Below are positions 1 through 5,999 of a DNA stretch of 5,999 nt, piece by piece. The notes under the pieces were generated by a model. The model was not told the DNA's origin, made no database searches, and saw only the letters and a list, made by a program, of their open reading frames with translations. This DNA is from Candidatus Minthomonas equi (GTDB lineage: Bacteria > Bacteroidota > Bacteroidia > Bacteroidales > UBA932). A program made the translations under genes and the position numbers. The stretch spans positions 1 through 5,999 of the forward strand of contig JAGHUZ010000107.1 in assembly GCA_018064575.1 (NCBI GenBank), given 5' to 3'. Within the stretch, counting starts at the first letter, position 1. The number at the start of each line of letters is the position of its first letter.

Positions 1-1802
1 GGGATACGTTTTAACTCACTCTCTCTTATCTTTTTACCTATGGTTTCGCCACGGTCATCTACGGAGGCGCGAATATCGGAATTTTCTAATAATCTGCAAA
101 CTTTTTCCGCATATTCATTATATTTTTCGCTGATTGGCAGAATTATAGCCTGTTCCGGAGCAAGCCAGAGAGGAAGTTTTCCTCCGGTATGTTCCAGCAG
201 AACAGCCACAAACCTTTCCATAGAACCGAACGGAGCCCTGTGAATCATCACGGGACGGTATTTTTTGTCATCAGCGCCAGTATATTCGAGTTCGAAACGT
301 TCAGGAAGATTATAATCCACCTGAATAGTTCCCAACTGCCAGCTTCTGCCGATGGCATCCTTGACCATAAAACCAAGTTTAGGTCCGTAGAACGCGGCCT
401 CTCCGTATTCCACTACAGTTTTCAGTCCCTTTTCCGCAGCAGCTTCAATAATGGCGTTCTCCGCTTTTTCCCAATTTTCATCGGAGCCGATATATTTCGA
501 ACGGTCATTCTTGTCCCTGAGCGAAACCTGAGCTGTGTATTGATTGAAATTCAGAGTTTTGAATATATACAATACAATATCTATCACTTTGCAGAATTCC
601 TCTTTTATCTGGTCCGGACGGCAGAACAGGTGAGCATCATCCTGTGTAAAGCCGCGGACACGTGTCAGCCCGTGCAGTTCTCCACTCTGTTCATAACGGT
701 ATACTGTTCCGAATTCGGCGAAACGAAGCGGAAGATCTCTATATGAGCGTGGTTTTGAACGGTAAATTTCACAGTGGTGAGGACAGTTCATCGGTTTCAA
801 AAGAAATTCTTCGCCTTCCTGAGGTGTATGGATGGGTTGGAAGGAGTCTTTTCCATATTTGGCATAATGACCTGAGGTGACATAAAGTTCCTTCTGCCCT
901 ATATGCGGAGTAATTACCGGAAGATAACCATATTGTTTCTGAACCTTGCGCAAGAAATTTTCCAGACGGGTGCGAAGGTCTGCTCCCTTAGGCAGCCAAA
1001 GGGGAAGTCCGGCTCCGACTTTGGTAGAGAAGGTAAACAGTTCCAGTTCCTTGCCGATTTTCCTGTGGTCACGTTTCTTGGCTTCTTCGAGAAGTTTCAG
1101 ATACTCATCGAGCATTGACTTCTTGGGGAAGGTGATACCATATATACGAGTCAGCATCTTGTTTTTCTCGTTTCCCCTCCAGTATGCACCCGCTATGGAA
1201 GTCAGTTTCACCGCTTTTATTACGGATGTATCACGAAGATGGGGACCACGGCACAAGTCTGTAAACGCACCGTTGGTATAAAATGAAATCGTTCCATCTT
1301 CGAGGTCGCGGATGAGTTCGCATTTGTACTGGTCACCCTTTTCAGTGAAATTTCTCATAGCCTCATCCTTGGGGACTTCCCTACGGACGAATTTTTCCTT
1401 ACCCCGCGCGAGTTCTACCATCTTGTCTTCTATTTTTTTCAAATCAGCTTCCACAAGATTCACATCTGCGAGATCCACATCATAATAGAACCCATTCTCG
1501 ATGGCCGGACCAATACCGAATTTTATGCCGGGATACAGCGATTCGAGAGCCTCCGCCATCAGATGGGACGATGAATGCCAGAATGTTTTCTTAGCCTCAG
1601 CATCCTCCCATTTATGGAGTTTCAAAGTTCCGTCACAAGTGATGGGACGGTCCAAATCGTATATGACATCATTTAAACTGGCTGCGAGAACCTCACCGGC
1701 CAGACGGGGTGATATGCTTTCAGCTATCTGAAAAGCGGTGACTCCCGCTTCATAACTGCGGACACTTCCGTCCGGAAAAGTAATGTTTATCATATCGGAC
1801 AT
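1..1802 (-). CDS. thrS: Threonyl-tRNA synthetase, C-terminus cut off by the window edge
   Basis: Class II synthetase that activates threonine with ATP, charges tRNA(Thr) in the cytoplasm and edits mischarged Ser-tRNA(Thr). The minus-strand frame is open for 600 codons to the left edge. By family comparison about 45-50 residues are missing. Domains in order: TGS domain at about residues 1-63 ([16 protein letters not shown]); editing domain with the paired motifs H76-SSS-H80 and C184-RGP-H188; catalytic core with the three zinc ligands C340 ([12 protein letters not shown]), H391 (TQDDAHLF) and H521 ([14 protein letters not shown]); motif 2 around [17 protein letters not shown]; motif 3 at GSMERF; then the start of the anticodon-binding domain ([17 protein letters not shown]). 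All catalytic, zinc and editing residues are present, and I found no in-frame stop. The start chosen is the ATG at 1802 (MSDM); the ATG at 1793, three codons later, is an equally good alternative because neither has a clear ribosome binding site. The gene diverges from the DUF4199/GT2 unit. Confidence 0.98.
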   Translation of the reverse strand, partial: MSDMINITFPDGSVRSYEAGVTAFQIAESISPRLAGEVLAASLNDVIYDLDRPITCDGTLKLHKWEDAEAKKTFWHSSSHLMAEALESLYPGIKFGIGPAIENGFYYDVDLADVNLVEADLKKIEDKMVELARGKEKFVRREVPKDEAMRNFTEKGDQYKCELIRDLEDGTISFYTNGAFTDLCRGPHLRDTSVIKAVKLTSIAGAYWRGNEKNKMLTRIYGITFPKKSMLDEYLKLLEEAKKRDHRKIGKELELFTFSTKVGAGLPLWLPKGADLRTRLENFLRKVQKQYGYLPVITPHIGQKELYVTSGHYAKYGKDSFQPIHTPQEGEEFLLKPMNCPHHCEIYRSKPRSYRDLPLRFAEFGTVYRYEQSGELHGLTRVRGFTQDDAHLFCRPDQIKEEFCKVIDIVLYIFKTLNFNQYTAQVSLRDKNDRSKYIGSDENWEKAENAIIEAAAEKGLKTVVEYGEAAFYGPKLGFMVKDAIGRSWQLGTIQVDYNLPERFELEYTGADDKKYRPVMIHRAPFGSMERFVAVLLEHTGGKLPLWLAPEQAIILPISEKYNEYAEKVCRLLENSDIRASVDDRGETIGKKIRESELKRI

Positions 1803-1829
1803 CTTTATGCGTTTCAATTTTATAACTGG

Positions 1830-1837
1830 CAAAGTTA
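1830..1837 (-). promoter_or_regulatory. Probable -7 promoter box for thrS
   Basis: Read on the minus strand this is TAACTTTG, an exact match to the Bacteroidota housekeeping -7 consensus TAnnTTTG, followed by CC. It lies 27 bp upstream of the thrS ATG at 1802, predicting a short untranslated leader of about 20 nt. That leaves no room for a T-box or a structured leader within this transcript. I see no convincing TTG-type -33 element at the usual distance, only a T-rich stretch. The call rests on one box and its position. Confidence 0.55.
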
Positions 1838-1858
1838 AGAAATTTCCACAAAAAAATA

Positions 1859-1866
1859 TACTTTTG
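1859..1866 (+). promoter_or_regulatory. Probable -7 promoter box for the DUF4199-GT2 unit
   Basis: On the plus strand this reads TACTTTTG followed by CA, again an exact TAnnTTTG match. It lies 29 bp upstream of the ATG at 1896, predicting a leader of roughly 20-25 nt. It faces away from the thrS box at 1830-1837, with only 21 bp between them, so each promoter's -33 region would fall on or beside the other's -7 box. No clear TTG -33 motif is visible; GTTAAG at 1834-1839 is the nearest and is weak. Confidence 0.55.
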
Positions 1867-1895
1867 CACCGATAACTGTTCAACTCTTGCGCATT

Positions 1896-2435
1896 ATGAG
1901 TAATCCTGCAGAAAAATCCTTCACATACCGTGCAGCGACGACTGCCCTCCCCTTTACCCTCGTATCCATTATTTTTGACATCATCAAACACTTTACACAA
2001 GAAATGCCCGTATTGGCTACGACTGCCTCATTTCTCAAGCTCGGCTTAGTGACGGCCGTTTTGTACTGGTGCATGAAAAAATTCACAGCTGACGAAGGAT
2101 ACGTTCCATACGGAAGGTCGTTCAGATTCGGTTTTTCCATCTGTACTTTTTCGGCCATAATCTGCACACTGTGGAGTTTTCTTAACATCTATGTAATATT
2201 TCCAGACCAGCTGGACGTTATGATGGAAGCACTCAGCACCGCATTCGAACAGATGGGCACAAACTTTGACTACGATATGATCGTCCGCTACGTTCCGGCT
2301 GCGCTCATAATTTCAAGTTTCATATCCTGCCTGATCTGGGGACTCATCCTTTCCGGAATTCTGGCCAATTTCACCAAGAATGATTCTCCGTTCACAGATG
2401 ACACACAGGATGACCACACGATAGATAATCAATAG
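1896..2435 (+). CDS. DUF4199-like small membrane protein, function unknown
   Basis: A 179-residue protein with four likely membrane helices at about residues 13-31, 38-60, 77-102 and 134-158, no signal peptide, and a hydrophilic acidic tail (residues 161-179, rich in D, T and N). A stretch after helix 3 ([17 protein letters not shown]) is probably an amphipathic or soluble helix. The four-helix layout, the length and the position beside a GT2 glycosyltransferase fit the DUF4199 family, which I know mainly from Bacteroidota. The family call comes from memory of its general pattern, not from a catalytic motif, and no function can be read from the residues. The chosen start is the ATG at 1896; an in-frame TTG at 1887 would add three residues but has no better ribosome binding site. 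Translation ends 3 bp before the glycosyltransferase start, so the two are probably co-transcribed and translationally coupled. A carrier-lipid or accessory role for the partner enzyme is inference only. Confidence 0.8.
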   Translation: MSNPAEKSFTYRAATTALPFTLVSIIFDIIKHFTQEMPVLATTASFLKLGLVTAVLYWCMKKFTADEGYVPYGRSFRFGFSICTFSAIICTLWSFLNIYVIFPDQLDVMMEALSTAFEQMGTNFDYDMIVRYVPAALIISSFISCLIWGLILSGILANFTKNDSPFTDDTQDDHTIDNQ

Positions 2436-2438
2436 TCT

Positions 2439-3401
2439 ATGGACCTTTCAATAGTCATATCACTTCTGAACGAAGAGGAATCCCTCCGCGAGCTCACTGA
2501 GTGGATTCACGATTCCATCAGCACCTCCCATATCAAGGATATTGAATATGAAATCATTTTCATAAATGACGGCAGCACCGACAATTCCTGGAACGTCATC
2601 TCGGAAATGGCCAAGAGCGATTCTCACATCAAGGCCATAGCCTTCAGACGAAATTACGGGAAAGCCGCCGCCCTCCACACCGGATTCGCCAAAGCGGAAG
2701 GGAATGTCATCATCACGATGGATGCGGACTTACAGGACAGTCCCGAAGAGATTCCTGAACTGTACCGTATGATAGTAGAGGACGGATGGGACATAGTATC
2801 GGGATGGAAAAAGAAGCGCTATGACAATGTTCTGATGAAGAACATCCCCTCCAAGCTCTATAACTGGACTGCGAGAAAAGTTTCGGGATTGAAACTTCAC
2901 GATATGAACTGCGGTCTGAAGGCATACCGGAAGGATGTCGTCAAAGACATAGAATTATACGGAGATATGCACCGCTACGTACCATTCATAGCCAAGAACG
3001 CAGGATATACCCGCATTACCGAGAAAGTGGTCATTCACAGAAAAAGAAAATACGGGCACAGCAAGTTCGGTTTGGACAGATTCGTCCACGGACTTCTCGA
3101 TTTGATGACCCTGTGGTTTCTAGGAAAGTTCGGAAAAAAGCCTATGCACGTTTTCGGATTCGGCGGACTATTGGCATTCTTCATCGGAATAATCCTGACA
3201 TTAATCATCATCACCACCAAACTGGTGGCCCAGAGCAAAGGCCTTCCCTTCCGTCCGGTGGCAGACCAGCCACTTTTCTACATCGCGCTTGTAACGCTGA
3301 TTCTTGGATTTCAGATGTTCCTCACCGGTTTTCTCGGAGAATTGGTCAGCCGTTCGTCCCAAAACAGGAACGAATACAAAATCAAAGACGCCATAAGATA
3401 G
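2439..3401 (+). CDS. GT2 family polyprenyl-phosphate glycosyltransferase (DPM1/GtrB-like)
   Basis: A 320-residue inverting GT-A enzyme expected to move a sugar from a nucleotide donor to a polyprenyl phosphate at the inner face of the cytoplasmic membrane. Visible motifs: N-terminal strand and nucleotide-binding segment (SIVISLLNEEESL, residues 4-16); DGSTD at 44-48; the metal-binding DxD-type DADLQD at 95-100, followed by SPEEIPEL; a conserved MNCGLKAYR segment (156-164); and the basic RKRKYGHSKFG motif (201-211) typical of GtrB, ArnC and DPM-type enzymes. Two membrane helices follow at about 236-263 and 279-302, as in GtrB, with a charged C-terminal tail. All expected motifs are intact and the length is normal for this subgroup. 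It starts 3 bp after the DUF4199-like gene without a clear Shine-Dalgarno sequence. The sugar donor and final product cannot be told from sequence; glycolipid, surface polysaccharide or protein glycosylation are all possible. It is not a processive synthase of the cellulose or hyaluronan type, since it is short and has only two helices. Confidence 0.93.
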   Translation: MDLSIVISLLNEEESLRELTEWIHDSISTSHIKDIEYEIIFINDGSTDNSWNVISEMAKSDSHIKAIAFRRNYGKAAALHTGFAKAEGNVIITMDADLQDSPEEIPELYRMIVEDGWDIVSGWKKKRYDNVLMKNIPSKLYNWTARKVSGLKLHDMNCGLKAYRKDVVKDIELYGDMHRYVPFIAKNAGYTRITEKVVIHRKRKYGHSKFGLDRFVHGLLDLMTLWFLGKFGKKPMHVFGFGGLLAFFIGIILTLIIITTKLVAQSKGLPFRPVADQPLFYIALVTLILGFQMFLTGFLGELVSRSSQNRNEYKIKDAIR

Positions 3402-3414
3402 ATTCCTTGGCTTG

Positions 3415-4830
3415 TCAGATATGGACAGCCATACCCTCCAAGGCTTCGGATGCTTCCATAATCGCTTCACTCATAGTTGGATGAGGAAAAACGGTATGTT
3501 TCAAGTCTGCAGCCTTGACTCCGACATTACGGGCAGCTGCGATGCCGCCTATCATTTCAGTAACGTTGGCGCCACACAGATGCGCTCCCAGAAGTTCACC
3601 TGTGCCGGCATCCGAAATAAGTTTGACAAAACCGTCACGGACACCACAAGCGACAGCCTTTCCCGAAGCGGTAAATGGGAATTTCGCCACCTTGTATGAA
3701 AGTCCGCATTCTTTGGCGGCACGTTCCGTAATACCCACCGAAGCTATCTGGGGCACGACATACGTACAGCCCGGTATATTGCCATAATTTACGCAAGGAC
3801 GTTCTATGCCGGCGATATGTTCGACACAGCACAATGCCTCGGCCGATGCCACGTGAGCCAGCGCCGGAGTGGCGATTACATCTCCAATGGCATAGATTCC
3901 TTCCACATTGGCCCTATATGTACCTCCGGAAACATCAACCTTCACCTTCCCCCGTTCCATCTCCACACCCAGTCCTTCAAGACCGATATCCTGAGTATTT
4001 GGAGCGACACCTACAGCGGATAACACTGTTTCGACATCTATGATTTCCCTCCCTTTTTTAGTTTCCACCTCCACTCTGACAAGTTCACCGGACACATCCA
4101 CTTTTTTAACTTGAGCGGACACCATCACCTTCATTCCCATCTTGCGGAACGAACGGCTTATCTGGGCTGACACGTCATCATCCTCCAAAGGGACTATCCT
4201 GTCAAGATATTCTATCAAAGTCACCTCCACTCCGAGGCTTCTGTAAAAGAAAGCAAATTCACTTCCTATGGCGCCTGAGCCGATAACGGCTAAACTTTCA
4301 GGCAGTTTCTCAAGCACGAGAGCCTGACGGTAAGATATAATCCGCTTTCCGTCTATGGGTGCGAACGGAAGAGAATTGGGATGCGAGCCGGTAGCGATTA
4401 TTATAGAATCCGCCTCTACCGTCACTGCTTCACCTCCATCAGCCGGCGTTACCGTCACAGTTTTATCAGGGTTGATGAAACCGTTTCCCCTCAATAAGCA
4501 GATATTGTTTTTCTTGATAAGAAATTCGACTCCCTTGGTCATCTGCGCGGAGACTCCCCTGCTTCTGGCCACCATTCCCGCCAAATCGGGAGTCACATTT
4601 CCCTGAACATCAAAACCGAACTCCGCACCGTTTCCGGCATAATGAAAAGCCTCAGCACTGGAGAGCAAAGCCTTCGTAGGGATACAGCCCCAATTGAGAC
4701 ACACTCCTCCAAGTTCCGCGCGCTCCACGACAGCTGTTCTGAAACCGAGCTGTGATGCTCTTATGGCGGCTACATATCCTCCGGGGCCGCTTCCCAGAAC
4801 AAGAATATCAAATTTTTCCATTTCCGGCAT
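3415..4830 (-). CDS. lpdA: Dihydrolipoyl dehydrogenase (E3)
   Basis: FAD-dependent disulfide oxidoreductase that reoxidises dihydrolipoyl groups with NAD+ in 2-oxoacid dehydrogenase complexes or the glycine cleavage system; cytoplasmic. The 471-residue length is normal for the family and there is no N-terminal lipoyl domain. In order: FAD-binding GSGPGG (13-18); redox-active disulfide C44-LNWG-C49 followed by IPTK; ATG motif (IIATGSHP, 144-151); NAD-binding GSGAIGSEF (184-192); second FAD contact GIYAIGDV (311-318); and the dimerisation domain with the catalytic H450 and E455 in FPHPTMSEAIMEA. The ATG at 4830 (MPEMEKFD) is chosen because it has a weak purine-rich stretch about 8 nt upstream and begins 1 bp after the secA stop. 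The ATG at 4821 (MEKFD, 468 residues) fits the family N-terminus equally well. Longer in-frame starts reach far into secA and encode no family sequence. No E1, E2 or gcv genes are in the window, so the partner complex is unknown. Confidence 0.96.
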   Translation of the reverse strand: MPEMEKFDILVLGSGPGGYVAAIRASQLGFRTAVVERAELGGVCLNWGCIPTKALLSSAEAFHYAGNGAEFGFDVQGNVTPDLAGMVARSRGVSAQMTKGVEFLIKKNNICLLRGNGFINPDKTVTVTPADGGEAVTVEADSIIIATGSHPNSLPFAPIDGKRIISYRQALVLEKLPESLAVIGSGAIGSEFAFFYRSLGVEVTLIEYLDRIVPLEDDDVSAQISRSFRKMGMKVMVSAQVKKVDVSGELVRVEVETKKGREIIDVETVLSAVGVAPNTQDIGLEGLGVEMERGKVKVDVSGGTYRANVEGIYAIGDVIATPALAHVASAEALCCVEHIAGIERPCVNYGNIPGCTYVVPQIASVGITERAAKECGLSYKVAKFPFTASGKAVACGVRDGFVKLISDAGTGELLGAHLCGANVTEMIGGIAAARNVGVKAADLKHTVFPHPTMSEAIMEASEALEGMAVHI

Positions 4831-4831
4831 T

Positions 4832-5999
4832 CTAAAGATCTTTTCCGTGGCAATTTTTGTATTTCTTTCCGGAACCGCAGGGACAGGGGTCATTTCTTCC
4901 CACCTTTTTCTCAACACGGACAGGGGCATTGGACTTGGGTTCGCCACCGTTTGTGGACAAGTCGTTTCTGGAGGTCTGCATCCGTGCCATTTCCGCACGA
5001 CGGAGAGCATCGCGACGGGCTGCCTGCTGCGCTGCGGCAGAATCCTGATTCTGCCTCAAAGGAATGTGGGAACGAAGCATAAAGGTCACCACATCACGGC
5101 TGATATTGCCGATAACCTTCTGGAACAGATTGAAACTTTCGAACTTATAAATGAGAAGAGGATCCTTCTGTTCATACGAAGCATTCTGGACAGACTGCTT
5201 GAGATCATCCATTTCACGCAAATGCTCTTTCCAGTACTCATCTATCATCAGGAGGGTAATGGTCTTGGTCACTGTACGTATAAGTTCCCTGCCCTCACTG
5301 TCATAGGCATTTCTGAGATTTACGACGGCCTGCATTATTTTCTTGCCGTCCCCGACGGGTACCGCTGCATTTTCGTATGCCGTGCCGTGCTTCTCATAGA
5401 TGGATTTGATGATTGGCCAAGCCTGCTCCACCATTCTTTCGGTACGACGGAGATACTCTTCACGGACTCTTGCATTAAGGAGGTCCGAAATCTTTTCTAC
5501 AGAGCAGTTCCTATACTCTTCTGCGCTGATTCCGGGCTCTATCGAAAGATTTTTCATCACCTCGAAAGAGAACTCATCATAATCCATCCCATTCGTTTCC
5601 TCGGCCAGAACCTCGCAATAATCACTCATCATATTGAGCATATCGATTTCGATTCTTTCTCCATAAAGGGCGTTTCGACGCTTGTTATAGATAACCTCAC
5701 GCTGGGAGTTCATCACATCATCATATTCCAGGAGTCTCTTACGAATACCGAAATTGTTTTCCTCCACCTTTTTCTGAGCTCTTTCGATAGAACTTGAAAG
5801 CATCGAATGCTGAAGCATTTCCCCCTCCTGAAGTCCCATCCTGTCCACGGCGGCGGATATTCTGTCTCCTCCGAAAACTCGCATCAAGTCATCTTCATGA
5901 GACACGAAAAATACCGAGGAGCCAGGGTCGCCCTGCCTTCCCGCACGTCCGCGAAGCTGACGGTCCACACGCCGCGAATCGTGACGCTCAGTTCCAATG
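4832..5999 (-). CDS. secA: Preprotein translocase ATPase SecA, C-terminal part (N-terminus off the window)
   Basis: Motor ATPase that drives secretory proteins through SecYEG. The last 388 residues are visible; family length suggests about two thirds of the protein lies beyond the right edge. Numbering from the window edge: the end of nucleotide-binding domain 2 with helicase motif VI (RQLRGRAGRQGDPGSS, 13-28, arginines R16, R18 and R21); the scaffold and wing domains (EDDLMRVFGGDRI, RKRLLEYDDVMNSQR); the IRA1 helix-loop-helix (MIDEYWKEHLREMDDLKQSV, 251-270) followed by the conserved QKDPLLIYKFESFNLF; an Ala/Arg/Gln-rich linker at about 315-365; and the C-terminal zinc motif with ligands C372, C374, C383 and H384 (DPCPCGSGKKYKNCH), which in characterised SecA proteins binds SecB and phospholipid. 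The reading frame is unbroken. It ends TAG at 4832-4834, 1 bp before the lpd ATG, so secA and lpd are probably one transcript. Confidence 0.97.
   Translation of the reverse strand, partial: IGTERHDSRRVDRQLRGRAGRQGDPGSSVFFVSHEDDLMRVFGGDRISAAVDRMGLQEGEMLQHSMLSSSIERAQKKVEENNFGIRKRLLEYDDVMNSQREVIYNKRRNALYGERIEIDMLNMMSDYCEVLAEETNGMDYDEFSFEVMKNLSIEPGISAEEYRNCSVEKISDLLNARVREEYLRRTERMVEQAWPIIKSIYEKHGTAYENAAVPVGDGKKIMQAVVNLRNAYDSEGRELIRTVTKTITLLMIDEYWKEHLREMDDLKQSVQNASYEQKDPLLIYKFESFNLFQKVIGNISRDVVTFMLRSHIPLRQNQDSAAAQQAARRDALRRAEMARMQTSRNDLSTNGGEPKSNAPVRVEKKVGRNDPCPCGSGKKYKNCHGKDL

Noticed and set aside
189..746. A 185-codon plus-strand open frame opposite thrS
   Set aside because: It is fully inside the catalytic region of thrS on the other strand, with no recognisable domain or start signals.
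1803..1829. T-box or other structured leader upstream of thrS
   Set aside because: The predicted leader is only about 20 nt, and no T-box sequence or stable stem can be seen in it.
3214..3228. Perfect 6-bp inverted repeat CCACCA-AAC-TGGTGG, possible terminator
   Set aside because: It lies inside the glycosyltransferase coding sequence (residues around TTKLVA), has a short stem and no T-tract after it.
3405..3457. CCTTGG and CCAAGG sequences near the convergent stop codons, possible shared terminator
   Set aside because: The elements are short, about 40 bp apart and lack flanking T or A tracts, so they do not support a bidirectional terminator.
4831..5010. An N-terminal extension of dihydrolipoyl dehydrogenase by up to 60 residues
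   Set aside because: The added sequence is an out-of-frame reading of the secA linker and zinc-motif region. It carries no lipoyl domain or other E3 sequence, and internal ATGs at 4830 and 4821 match the normal family start.
4694..5797. A 367-codon plus-strand open frame running across the secA-lpd junction
   Set aside because: It lies opposite two unmistakable conserved genes, resembles no family I know, and has no promoter or ribosome binding site. It is explained by a low frequency of antisense stop codons in those genes.

Overview
The window looks like ordinary chromosomal DNA from a member of the Bacteroidota, most likely of the order Bacteroidales. Three things support this. The encoded ThrS, SecA and dihydrolipoyl dehydrogenase resemble the Bacteroidales versions of those proteins as I remember them. 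A DUF4199-type membrane protein, a family I know mainly from this phylum, sits beside a membrane-anchored GT2 glycosyltransferase. The one intergenic region holds two TAnnTTTG boxes, the -7 element of Bacteroidota housekeeping promoters, and the starts lack strong Shine-Dalgarno sequences, which is also usual there. I see no phage, transposon, CRISPR or RNA gene, and coding density is very high.

Layout. Bases 1-1802 (minus) hold the first 600 residues of threonyl-tRNA synthetase; the end of its anticodon-binding domain lies off the left edge. Bases 1803-1895 are a short divergent promoter region. Bases 1896-3401 (plus) hold a two-gene unit only 3 bp apart: a four-helix DUF4199-like membrane protein and a GT2 polyprenyl-phosphate glycosyltransferase with two C-terminal membrane helices. 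After a 13-bp convergent junction, bases 3415-4830 (minus) encode dihydrolipoyl dehydrogenase. Bases 4832-5999 (minus) encode the last 388 residues of the preprotein translocase ATPase SecA, whose N-terminal part lies off the right edge. SecA is upstream of lpd on the same strand, separated by 1 bp (or 10 bp with the alternative start).

How the genes relate. thrS, secA and lpd are housekeeping genes for aminoacylation, protein export, and 2-oxoacid or glycine oxidation. The pair in the middle is the least understood part: a glycosyltransferase that probably loads a sugar onto a lipid carrier at the cytoplasmic membrane, with a small multi-helix partner of unknown function. No clearly novel system is visible. 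The DUF4199/GT2 pair is the one place where an undescribed function is plausible.
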